From positions 1-6,530 of the forward strand of contig JANYDP010000203.1 of NCBI GenBank assembly GCA_025363535.1: 6,530 nucleotides of DNA. The letters run 5' to 3'. Position numbers and translations under genes: made by a program. The stretch is from Verrucomicrobiota bacterium (GTDB taxonomy: Bacteria > Verrucomicrobiota > Verrucomicrobiia > Limisphaerales > CAIQOK01). This document shows, piece after piece, positions 1 through 6,530 of this stretch (the first letter of the stretch is position 1; each line of letters opens with the position of its first letter). The notes beneath the pieces are model-generated. The model did no database searches, was not told where the DNA came from, and saw nothing but the letters and a program-made list of their open reading frames with translations.

Positions 1-135
1 GTGAAATTCAAACCCGTCGCCGCGCTCGCGATCTTGCAACGCAACCTGCTCATTTACGGCCTGGGCGGCCTCGTGCTGCCGTTCGTCGGCATCAAGGTCA
101 TTGACGTTCTCATCACCGCTCTCAAACTCGTGTGA
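1..135 (+). CDS. kdpB: Potassium-transporting ATPase ATP-binding subunit KdpB, C-terminal 44 residues (partial)
   Basis: This is the 3' end of kdpB, read in frame from base 1 to a TGA at 133-135; the true start lies outside the window and the GTG at base 1 is an internal valine. KdpB is the P-type ATPase subunit that hydrolyses ATP to drive K+ import through KdpA in the inner membrane. The visible tail matches the conserved KdpB C-terminus: a KFKP segment, then LQRNLLIYGLGG, then LPFVGIKVIDVL, forming the last membrane helix, and a short ending ALKLV. None of the catalytic (DKTGT) or nucleotide-binding parts are visible. kdpC follows after an unusually long gap of 170 bp, where Kdp structural genes are usually closely packed. 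The identification rests on the tail motif plus the kdpC-kdpD-kdpE context. Confidence 0.95.
   Translation: MKFKPVAALAILQRNLLIYGLGGLVLPFVGIKVIDVLITALKLV
117..131 (+). repeat. Left copy of 15-bp direct repeat flanking the palindromic element
   Basis: The sequence cgctctcaaactcgt at the very end of kdpB recurs exactly at 283-297, just before kdpC, 166 bp away. This copy encodes the ALKLV ending of KdpB. An ATGAAAA follows shortly after it (137-143), as one does after the right copy (306-312), so the similarity extends loosely beyond the 15 bases. It looks like a duplication of the kdpB-kdpC junction associated with insertion of the element at 156-280. Confidence 0.8.
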
Positions 136-155
136 TATGAAAAGACCCGTTGATA

Positions 156-280
156 TTTTGGACTGCGGCGGGAAGCGAAGCGCCACGCCGCTTTGGCATA
201 CCCGAGTACTTCAACTTATCACGAGCCCAGCCACATCCGAAAGCGGGGTCGCCGCTACGCTCTGCCACCGCAGTCCAAAA
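156..280. repeat. 125-bp palindromic (MITE-like or REP-like) intergenic element
   Basis: The outer 13 bases are perfect inverted repeats: ttttggactgcgg at 156-168 and ccgcagtccaaaa at 268-280. The symmetry continues imperfectly inward for about 40 bases per arm. The left arm (156 to about 196) reads GGACTGCGGCGGGAAGCGAAGCG then CGCCGCTTTGG. The reverse complement of the right arm (280 to about 237) reads GGACTGCGGTGG, then AGCGTAGCGGCGAC, then CCGCTTTCGG. The left arm is also self-complementary (GCGGCG 165-170 with CGCCGC 186-191), so cruciform or nested RNA hairpins are possible. The centre (about 197-236) shows no symmetry. There is no transposase, so any movement would be in trans. It lies inside the operon and is probably transcribed in the kdp mRNA. 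I recall similar short palindromic elements in Verrucomicrobiota genomes, but I have not searched. Confidence 0.75.
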
Positions 281-282
281 CT

Positions 283-297
283 CGCTCTCAAACTCGT
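283..297 (+). repeat. Right copy of 15-bp direct repeat flanking the palindromic element
   Basis: This is an exact second copy of the 15 bases at 117-131, starting two bases after the right end of the palindromic element. Read in the frame corresponding to the kdpB end, it gives A-L-K-L-V followed by TAA, where kdpB itself has GTG TGA. So the C-terminal peptide is repeated with a synonymous valine codon and a different stop. The kdpC ATG follows 8 bases later. Confidence 0.8.
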
Positions 298-305
298 TTA
301 AGCTT

Positions 306-893
306 ATGAAAAAAAATCTCTCCGAACTTCGCGGCGCAGTCATGGTCACGCTGATTCTCGCGGTTGTTTGTTGCGGCGTTTATCCGCTGGTCGTCTTCGG
401 CATCGCACAAATTGCGTTTCACGACCAGGCCAACGGCAGTTTGATACTTGACGCCAGCGGCACCAACGTGCTCGGTTCAAAACTGCTCGGCCAGCAATTC
501 ACCGCCGACAAATATTTCCACTCGCGCCCCTCGGCAGCGGGCAGCGGCTATGACGCCGCCAACTCCAGCGGCAGCAACCTCGGCCCGACTTCGCAAAAAC
601 TCGCCGACTCGATCACGCAGAACGTGGCGGACTACCGTTCGCAAAACAATCTCGCCACCAACGCGCCCGTGCCCGCTGACGCCGTCACCGCCTCGGCCAG
701 TGGTCTTGACCCGCATATCAGTTTGCGCAACGCCGAACTGCAAACGGCGCGCGTCGCCATGGTGCGTGGGCTGGCCGTGGAGAAAGTTTCCACCCTCGTC
801 CGCGCCAACACCGACGCCGCCGACCTCGGTTTCCTCGGCGAGCCGGGCGTGAATGTTTTGATGCTGAATCTGGCGCTTGATTCCACTCGTTGA
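306..893 (+). CDS. kdpC: Potassium-transporting ATPase subunit KdpC
   Basis: KdpC is the small single-span subunit of the KdpFABC K+ pump; it sits beside KdpA/KdpB with its soluble domain in the periplasm and supports assembly and nucleotide affinity. The product is 195 aa, close to the family's usual 190 or so. Residues about 10-38 form one hydrophobic membrane helix (VMVTLILAVVCCGVYPLVVFG). The soluble part carries the family motifs in order: GSLI, LLGQQF, YFHSRPSAAGSGYDA, SGSNLGPTS, VPADAVTASASGLDPHIS and the ending GEPGVNVLMLNLALD. The ATG at 306 was chosen because the protein then begins MKKNLSELRGA, as KdpC does. The open frame extends upstream to 150, but those codons fall inside the palindromic element. 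No Shine-Dalgarno sequence is visible before 306. The stop codon overlaps a possible TTG start of the following helicase gene. Confidence 0.96.
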   Translation: MKKNLSELRGAVMVTLILAVVCCGVYPLVVFGIAQIAFHDQANGSLILDASGTNVLGSKLLGQQFTADKYFHSRPSAAGSGYDAANSSGSNLGPTSQKLADSITQNVADYRSQNNLATNAPVPADAVTASASGLDPHISLRNAELQTARVAMVRGLAVEKVSTLVRANTDAADLGFLGEPGVNVLMLNLALDSTR

Positions 894-927
894 CCAAACT
901 CGGCGTTTCTTCTAGCGTTCAGTTCCG

Positions 928-933
928 TAGGAA
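928..933 (+). promoter_or_regulatory. Probable ribosome binding site for the helicase gene
   Basis: TAGGAA at 928-933 contains AGGA and ends 7 bases before the in-frame ATG at 941. This is the clearest Shine-Dalgarno-like match in the window, and it favours ATG 941 over the TTG at 890, which has no such site. Confidence 0.5.
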
Positions 934-940
934 ATTCGTC

Positions 941-3439
941 ATGCCGTTCAAATCAACAGCAGATGTAGTAAATGCCGTCGTCACGAGCACGGAGGCTTAC
1001 GAGAGGTTCTTGCGCGACCAGCGCATGACGGGAGGAGTAGCCCGTCACCGCGCTGTCAATATTCAGCCATGTGAGGACGGCAATTCCCTATTCGAAAACT
1101 CGCAGTGGCAGAATTATCGGTGTAACCTGCCGCCGCGCCTAAACATTCGCTCCGATGCTTCGGTGACACTAATTCCTGACACTGCTCCTGAGCCGGGGAT
1201 CGAGATTTGGATTCGAGAATACGACCGCCGAACTGGGCAGGCTGTATTCTCGGCACGAGAACCAGTGCAAGGGAATGCGGGCAACGTAATCATTGATTTT
1301 CTCTGGCTTGTGAAGCGGTGCCTTAAATGGTTTCGACAGCGTGGCGCAACCATTTCCGATCTGAACGAGTTCCGAAGTGAAATTCCGGCCACTGCAAACG
1401 TGTTCCTGCAACCGGAGGGAATTAGCAATGAGCAAGCTGGAGCCATTCGGATGATTCTTGAGCGAAAGCTTTCGTATATCTGGGGGCCGCCTGGAACTGG
1501 CAAAACAAAATGTGTATTGGCGAAAGCCGCGCGCCATTGCACGGATAATGGTCAAAAAATCCTAGTCCTCGCATCTACCAATCTCGCAGTTGACAACGCT
1601 CTGACTGCGATTCTGGCGGAAGGAGTGCCAGGAGATAAAGTCACACGCATTGGGATTCCTTCTAAGGCCTTCATTGAAAGCTTCCCCGAGTGTTGCGAAG
1701 AGCGGGCATTTCAGAGTGAAATCAGGCAAACTCAATCTCAAATCAGGGTGTTGGAGGATAATATCGCGGCGCTTGAAAAAGTGCGGCAACTCACGAAGAG
1801 GATCTGCGATAAATCCGCCGCGCAGGACGACAACTACCACAAAGTCACAAGCCGCAGAGCTGAACTCGGGACAATTGAAAAAAAATTGGCGCAGGTGCGG
1901 CTGCTTGCGTCGCAAGCGCGGGAAGAATTGAAAGCGGCGGCCTCGCGCCTTGATTTGGCGCAACGCGAGCTTGGCAATCTATCCATGCCCACGCTCCTCG
2001 CCGACATCAGCACTTTAGAATCTGAACAGACGGGAATCATCAGGCATCGGCAGACTCTGGAGAATCAACTTCGCAACGTCGGACTATTGCGAAGTCTGTT
2101 CACGAGAAAGAAACATGAGCTAAAGGATTTAATCCTCAAAGAAACAACCCGCCTGCATTTGGTTGAAACGACTTTGAGCGAAAGGCGCAAGAAAAGGGAT
2201 GAGACCGCCCCAATCGTTTCGGCGCTGGAGAAGAAAATCGCGAGCTTGACGTTGCTACACGAAGAAGCTCGCCGCTGGTTCGAATCGCACCAAAAGCAAG
2301 TTTTGCCCTTGGAATCGAAACTCCAAGCCCTACAAGCTGAGATTGAGACCAGCGACTTGGATGCGCGCCGCCTTCAGACGGAGATAACAGCAGCGAAGAC
2401 TGAACTCTCATCGCTGGATGGGAGATTCCATGCAGAGAATGCGGAGGCGGTTCTCGCTGACTGGCGAAATCAAATTCGTGAGCTTCAAGAACGTCTTACG
2501 CGCTACAAACAAGACCTCAGCGGAAAATCGGTTCTCGGTGCGACCCTCGACGGTTTCATGGGGCTTACCATGCAAATCCCAATTGAAGTGGATCGCGTCT
2601 TCATTGACGAAGCTCCTTATGCGCCGCTTGCGAAGGTTCTGCCTGTCCTGAGTCTGCATTGCCCAATTGCCATGCTGGGAGACCATCTACAGCTTCCGCC
2701 AGTCTGCGAATGTCAGAACAACTCGACTATCCGGGCGTATTGGGCCAAGCCTTCCATTTTCATCGAAGATGCGTTTCGGTTTGGTGCACAATGGGCGCAA
2801 CTTGAGCACGTTGATAGTCCCGGCCTCGAAATAATGCAGCGAAGCATCTTGAAACAATCCTATCGTTTTGGCCAATCGCTGGCAGGCCTACTTGACCGCC
2901 ACATCTATGGCGATATTGGACTAACCGGATTAAATCCCGAAGATACCGACATTCGCCAAATTGATTGCGAGCCTCGGGAGAACCCAAACCGTAACAATAG
3001 GGAAAATGAGGCAGAGGCCGACAAAATCATGGATTCCATCGAGATATGGTGGCATTGGGCCCAACAGAATCACGGAGAACTGCCAAACAACTGGCCGACT
3101 CTTGCTGTTCTAACCCCCTATAAAAATCAAAGAGACCTAATTCGCAAAAAGCTCAATGCAAGGTTTCACAACTCGCACATCCGTGACCATGTCGAGGTGT
3201 GGAACACGCACCAGGCTCAAGGCCGCGAATGGGATTGGGTGCTATTTAGCGTTTCAGATACTGGCAGATTGCAGGGGAATGATCCTTTCTTCAGTGACTC
3301 ATCAAGCCGTGATGGTAAGCCACTAATCAACACCACAATAAGCCGCGCGAAGCACCAGCTGAGAGTTTTTCTTGATGCCGGTTTCTGGAAGCAACGGACA
3401 CCGAACTCCATTCTAAGCGAATTGGCGAGGCTTGGATGA
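941..3439 (+). CDS. Upf1/Dna2-like superfamily 1 (AAA_11/AAA_12) helicase with long coiled-coil insert
   Basis: Predicted cytoplasmic ATP-dependent DNA or RNA helicase of superfamily 1, 832 aa from ATG 941 (849 aa from TTG 890, which overlaps the kdpC stop). ATG is preferred because AGGA precedes it. Motifs, numbered from 941: Q-motif-like ISNEQ about 162-166; Walker A GPPGTGKT 182-189; motif Ia VLASTNLAVDNAL about 209-221; Walker B FIDEAP 554-559; motif III GDHLQLPP 580-587; motif IV QSYRFG 639-644; TPYKNQ 725-730; motif V THQAQGRE 756-763; motif VI TTISRAKHQ 798-806. Residues about 256-528 are rich in Glu, Lys, Arg, Gln and Leu and look like coiled coil inserted between Ia and II. The first 160 or so residues form an N-terminal region I do not recognise. 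No nuclease domain is seen at either end. GC is about 50% in a sampled line, below its Kdp neighbours, which suggests transfer into the operon. Substrate and role are unknown; an anti-phage or repair role is only a possibility. Confidence 0.88.
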   Translation: MPFKSTADVVNAVVTSTEAYERFLRDQRMTGGVARHRAVNIQPCEDGNSLFENSQWQNYRCNLPPRLNIRSDASVTLIPDTAPEPGIEIWIREYDRRTGQAVFSAREPVQGNAGNVIIDFLWLVKRCLKWFRQRGATISDLNEFRSEIPATANVFLQPEGISNEQAGAIRMILERKLSYIWGPPGTGKTKCVLAKAARHCTDNGQKILVLASTNLAVDNALTAILAEGVPGDKVTRIGIPSKAFIESFPECCEERAFQSEIRQTQSQIRVLEDNIAALEKVRQLTKRICDKSAAQDDNYHKVTSRRAELGTIEKKLAQVRLLASQAREELKAAASRLDLAQRELGNLSMPTLLADISTLESEQTGIIRHRQTLENQLRNVGLLRSLFTRKKHELKDLILKETTRLHLVETTLSERRKKRDETAPIVSALEKKIASLTLLHEEARRWFESHQKQVLPLESKLQALQAEIETSDLDARRLQTEITAAKTELSSLDGRFHAENAEAVLADWRNQIRELQERLTRYKQDLSGKSVLGATLDGFMGLTMQIPIEVDRVFIDEAPYAPLAKVLPVLSLHCPIAMLGDHLQLPPVCECQNNSTIRAYWAKPSIFIEDAFRFGAQWAQLEHVDSPGLEIMQRSILKQSYRFGQSLAGLLDRHIYGDIGLTGLNPEDTDIRQIDCEPRENPNRNNRENEAEADKIMDSIEIWWHWAQQNHGELPNNWPTLAVLTPYKNQRDLIRKKLNARFHNSHIRDHVEVWNTHQAQGREWDWVLFSVSDTGRLQGNDPFFSDSSSRDGKPLINTTISRAKHQLRVFLDAGFWKQRTPNSILSELARLG

Positions 3440-3460
3440 GTGTAAACTTTCTTGATTCTT

Positions 3461-6145
3461 GTGGCTGACGAGAACCGCCCCAATCCCGACACTCTGCTGG
3501 CCGCGCTTCAGCGTGACGAGGCGAAGCAGCATCGCGGACGGTTGAAAGTTTTTCTCGGCATGTCGCCGGGCGTGGGCAAGACCTACGCCATGCTCGAAGC
3601 CGCGCGCCGCGAACTCGCCGCCGGGCACGACGTGGTCGTCGGCTACGTTGAAACCCACGGTCGCAGGGAAACCGACGCACTCACCAACGGCCTGCCCATC
3701 GTTCCGCGCAAAACCGTCGAGCACCGCAACATCACCATCACCGAAATGGATCTCGATGCCGTGCTCACTCGTCATCCGCAGCTTGCGCTCGTGGACGAGC
3801 TCGCGCACACGAACGCCCCCGGCTCGCGGCATCCGAAACGCTATCAGGACGTACGCGAACTGCTCGATGCGGGCATTGATGTTTTCACCACGCTCAACGT
3901 CCAGCACGTCGGCAGCCGCGCGGAAATTGTCCGCGAGTTCACTGGCGCGACCATTCAGGAAACCGTTCCTGATTCCGTACTCGACGAGGCGGAAATCGAA
4001 CTGGTGGATCTGCCGCCCGGTGAATTGTTAAAACGGTTGAGCGAGGGCAAGGTTTATGTGTCCGACCGCGCCCAGGCTGCCGCGAAGAATTTTTTCCGCG
4101 AGGGAAACCTGACCGCCTTGCGCGAACTTGCCTTGCGTGTCGCCGCCGAACACGTCGGGCAAAACGTCCGCGACTATCTTTCCGCCAAGCACATCACCGG
4201 CCCGTGGAAATCCGGGCAGCGCCTGCTCGTGGCGCTCAGCCCCAGCCCGCTGTCGGAATCCATGGCGCGCTGGACCCGGCGGCTCGCCGACAACTTGCAG
4301 GCGTCCTGGCTCGCGGTGTTCGTGGACACCGGGCGTCCGCTTTCGGACGACGAACAGTCGCGGTTGCAAAAAAATCTGGCCCTCGCCCGCGAACTCGGCG
4401 CGGAAGTCATCACCACCAGCGATCACGATCTGGTCGCAGGCATCCTGCGCGTCGCCCGGCAACAGAACGTGACGCAAATTGTCGCGGGCAAATCAACGGG
4501 CAACCGCGCGCTCGATCTCTTTCGCGGCGACTCGGTATTGAGCCGGCTGATTCGCGGCAGCGACAACATTGACATCTGCTGCGTGCGCGCCGAAACCGGC
4601 GACGCTGGTGTCGCCGCACCGCCGCCGCGCTGGCGGCTGAGTTCAGCCCCCCGACAGTATCTCGCCGCGCTCGGCGTCATCGGGGCTTCGACGTGTTTGA
4701 ACTTCGCGCTGCAAAACCTGACCGGCCCGTACGCCTTGTCGCTGGTGTATTTGCTGGCGACAGTTGCGCTGGCATTGTTTGTCGGGCGCGGACCGATTTA
4801 CCTCGCGGCGGCGGCAAGCGCGCTGTTGTGGAATTTCTTTTTTCTGCCGCCGCGCTACACATTTTACATCACGAGCTTTCAGGACGCGTTGATGTTTGGA
4901 ATGTTTTTCGTTGTAGCCGTCACAATGGGACAACTCACCGCGCGGCTGCGCTTGCAACAGACGGCGGAACGCGAACGCGAAGAACGTGCAACGGCGCTTT
5001 ATCTGCTCACGCGCGAACTCGCCGAGGGAAAAGATTTCACGGAGCTGCTCGGCGCGGTGATCCGGCAGATCGCCGAAGTGTTCAAGGCCGACGTGGCCGT
5101 GCTGCTGCCCGACACCGAGCGCAAGGTTGAACTGGTGCCCTACCCTTTCGGCACGCTCGAAATCTCGGAGAAAGAGGCGGGCGTGGCCGCGTGGGCGTTT
5201 CGCAATGCCAAGCCGGCAGGTCACGGCACCGACACGCTGCCTTCCGCGACGGCGCTCTATCTCCCGCTTGTGACGCCAACGGGTTGCGTGGGCGTCATCG
5301 GGCTGCGGTTGAAAAATGAGCGCGACCTTTCACTGCAACAACGCAACCTCCTGGAGAATTTTATCCATCAGATCGCCCTGGTGTTGGATCGTCAGCGATT
5401 GAGCGACGCCGACCAGACCGCAAAACTCCTTGAAGAATCGGAGCGCTTGAGCAAGGTGCTGCTCGATTCTATTTCCCACGAACTGCGCACCCCCATCGCC
5501 GCCATCACCAGCGCGGCGAGCGGGCTGGAGGATTTGATCGAGCGGGACAACCCGCCGTTGCGCCGCGCGCTGACCGGCGAGATTCGCGAAGCCAGCCGCC
5601 GGCTCAACCGGCTCGTCGGCAATCTGCTCGACATGACGCGGCTGGAATCCGGTCGCATGAAGCCGCGTCTCGAATGGTGCGACGTGGGCGATCTCGTAAA
5701 CGTCTCGCTGCAACAATTGGAAAAGGAGCTGGCCGGGCATCCCGTCAGCGTTTCGCTCGCACCGCAACTGCCGCTGGTGAAAATGGATTTCGTGCTGATG
5801 GAGCAGGCGCTGGTGAATCTGCTGCTCAATGCCGCGCTGCATACTCCGTCCGGCACGGACATCCAGATCACTGCATCCGTCACGACCGACGAAATGGTCC
5901 TGGCCGTCGCGGACACCGGGCCGGGAATTCCGGCGGAAGCATTGCCGCAGATGTTTGGAAAATTTTACCGCGCGCCCGGCGCGCCCGCAGGCGGGAGCGG
6001 CTTGGGACTTTCCATCGTCAAAGGATTTGTCGAAGCTCACGGCGGACGGGTCACGGCGGGCAATCGTCCGGGTGGCGGGGCGGCATTTACGATTCATCTG
6101 CCGCTCGGAAAAGCGCCGCCGCCGCCGGAAGAATCCAAAGCATGA
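3461..6145 (+). CDS. kdpD: Sensor histidine kinase KdpD
   Basis: Membrane sensor kinase of the KdpDE two-component system, which responds to K+ limitation and phosphorylates KdpE. From GTG 3461 it is 894 aa, the same length as E. coli KdpD, and begins MADENRPNPDTLL like the family N-terminus. A TTG at 3452 would add three residues; a stop at 3443 blocks anything earlier. Domains: N-terminal KdpD domain with Walker A GMSPGVGKT (33-41), LVDELAHTNAPGSRHPKRYQDV region (110-131) and FTTLNVQH (about 142-149); Usp-like domain about 253-377; four closely spaced membrane helices about 400-490; GAF-like region about 512-645; HisKA with SISHELRTP (phospho-acceptor His673); HATPase with N box NLLLNA (786-791), DTGPGIP (818-824), FGKFYR (832-837) and GGSGLGLSIVKG (844-855). 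All catalytic residues are intact. There is no Shine-Dalgarno sequence, and it starts 21 bp after the helicase stop. The 3' end overlaps kdpE as ATGA, implying translational coupling. Confidence 0.96.
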   Translation: MADENRPNPDTLLAALQRDEAKQHRGRLKVFLGMSPGVGKTYAMLEAARRELAAGHDVVVGYVETHGRRETDALTNGLPIVPRKTVEHRNITITEMDLDAVLTRHPQLALVDELAHTNAPGSRHPKRYQDVRELLDAGIDVFTTLNVQHVGSRAEIVREFTGATIQETVPDSVLDEAEIELVDLPPGELLKRLSEGKVYVSDRAQAAAKNFFREGNLTALRELALRVAAEHVGQNVRDYLSAKHITGPWKSGQRLLVALSPSPLSESMARWTRRLADNLQASWLAVFVDTGRPLSDDEQSRLQKNLALARELGAEVITTSDHDLVAGILRVARQQNVTQIVAGKSTGNRALDLFRGDSVLSRLIRGSDNIDICCVRAETGDAGVAAPPPRWRLSSAPRQYLAALGVIGASTCLNFALQNLTGPYALSLVYLLATVALALFVGRGPIYLAAAASALLWNFFFLPPRYTFYITSFQDALMFGMFFVVAVTMGQLTARLRLQQTAEREREERATALYLLTRELAEGKDFTELLGAVIRQIAEVFKADVAVLLPDTERKVELVPYPFGTLEISEKEAGVAAWAFRNAKPAGHGTDTLPSATALYLPLVTPTGCVGVIGLRLKNERDLSLQQRNLLENFIHQIALVLDRQRLSDADQTAKLLEESERLSKVLLDSISHELRTPIAAITSAASGLEDLIERDNPPLRRALTGEIREASRRLNRLVGNLLDMTRLESGRMKPRLEWCDVGDLVNVSLQQLEKELAGHPVSVSLAPQLPLVKMDFVLMEQALVNLLLNAALHTPSGTDIQITASVTTDEMVLAVADTGPGIPAEALPQMFGKFYRAPGAPAGGSGLGLSIVKGFVEAHGGRVTAGNRPGGGAAFTIHLPLGKAPPPPEESKA

Positions 6146-6530
6146 GCGAAGAGAAACCAACGGTCGCCCTCGTGATTGACGACGAAGTTCAGATTCGCCG
6201 GCTGCTGCGGCTCACGCTCGAAGCGCATGGCTACAAAGTTTTTGAGGCGGCGACCGGACAGGAGGGGTTGCTCGAAGCGGCACAACGTCGTCCGGAAATT
6301 GTGCTGCTTGATCTTGGCCTGCCGGATTTGGACGGCGTGACGATTCTAAAACGGCTGCGCGAGTGGAGCAAGGTGCCGGTGCTGGTGCTGTCCGTGCGCG
6401 ACCGGGACGAGGACAAGATCGCCGCGCTGGATGCGGGAGCGGATGATTACGTGACCAAGCCGTTCAGCACCGGCGAACTGCTGGCGCGGCTGCGCGTCGC
6501 GCAACGCCATGTTTCCCCGGCGGCGGACCT
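6142..6530 (+). CDS. kdpE: Response regulator KdpE, N-terminal part (cut by window edge)
   Basis: Response regulator partner of KdpD; when phosphorylated it binds upstream of kdpFABC and activates transcription. 129 complete codons are visible before the window ends, covering the whole receiver domain. The acidic pocket is D13 and D14 (VIDDE), the phosphorylated aspartate is D57 (VLLDLGLPDLDG), the switch residue is S84 (VLVLSVRD), and the conserved lysine is K106 in DDYVTKPF. The OmpR-type winged-helix DNA-binding domain expected after about residue 130 is outside the window. The start ATG overlaps the kdpD stop (ATGA, 6142-6145), the usual coupled arrangement. Assignment as KdpE rather than another OmpR-family regulator rests on its position directly after kdpD and on the sequence style. 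Confidence 0.95.
   Translation, partial: MSEEKPTVALVIDDEVQIRRLLRLTLEAHGYKVFEAATGQEGLLEAAQRRPEIVLLDLGLPDLDGVTILKRLREWSKVPVLVLSVRDRDEDKIAALDAGADDYVTKPFSTGELLARLRVAQRHVSPAAD

Noticed and set aside
156..280. Rho-independent terminator formed by the inverted repeat
   Set aside because: The right side of the hairpin ends in A residues, not a T run, on either strand, and a terminator here would cut kdpC off from kdpB.
101..301. Small 66 aa open frame over the kdpB end and the intergenic element
   Set aside because: It overlaps kdpB out of frame and is then just a translation of the repeat. The ATG at 137 inside it looks like a duplicated junction start, not a gene.
150..305. N-terminal extension of kdpC giving a 247 aa protein
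   Set aside because: The extra 52 codons run through the palindromic element, and KdpC homology begins at the ATG at 306.
941..3439. Helicase as part of a recognised multi-gene defence system
   Set aside because: The flanking genes are all Kdp components, and there is no nuclease, methylase, effector or toxin partner in the window, so no system assignment is supported.
4217..4340. c-di-AMP binding site in the KdpD Usp domain
   Set aside because: The segment has SPSPLSES followed by SWLAVFVD and lacks the FTAxY pattern known from the Firmicutes KdpD proteins that bind c-di-AMP.
5330..6160. Long antisense open frames, such as the 276 aa one here and others at 4643-5224 and 3413-3907
   Set aside because: They lie opposite kdpD, whose motifs are intact throughout. 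Long antisense frames are expected in GC-rich coding DNA, and their compositions (Arg-, Ser- and Cys-rich) resemble no known family.

Overview
The window is a stretch of a Kdp (high-affinity potassium uptake) operon, all on the + strand: the 3' end of kdpB, complete kdpC, an unrelated helicase gene, complete kdpD, and the 5' two-thirds or so of kdpE, which runs off the right edge. The Kdp genes are GC-rich (a sampled 60-base line of kdpD is about 63% GC). They mostly lack recognisable Shine-Dalgarno sequences. Together with the style of the palindromic repeat between kdpB and kdpC, this fits Verrucomicrobiota or a related PVC lineage. That placement is inference and was not tested.

Layout: 1-135 is the end of kdpB (ATPase subunit). 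136-305 is a 170-bp gap filled mainly by a 125-bp inverted-repeat element (156-280). A 15-bp exact direct repeat lies on either side of that element, and its second copy re-encodes the last residues of KdpB. 306-893 is kdpC. 941-3439 (or from a TTG at 890) is an 832-849 aa superfamily 1 helicase of the Upf1/Dna2 type with a long predicted coiled-coil insert. It is lower in GC (about 50% in a sampled line). Starting 21 bp after its stop codon, 3461-6145 is kdpD (sensor kinase), which overlaps kdpE (6142 onward) by the 4 bp ATGA.

How it works together: KdpB and KdpC are parts of the KdpFABC P-type ATPase, which imports K+ at the inner membrane. KdpD senses K+ limitation or envelope stress and phosphorylates KdpE, which activates the kdp promoter (upstream, outside this window). 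The helicase has no known role in this pathway. It sits as an extra gene exactly between the pump genes and the regulator genes, and would probably be co-transcribed with them.

The main points of interest are the helicase cargo inside an otherwise canonical operon, and the palindromic element with duplicated flanks between kdpB and kdpC. I did not find convincing evidence of a complete novel multi-gene system. The helicase is the only candidate for uncharacterised biology here.
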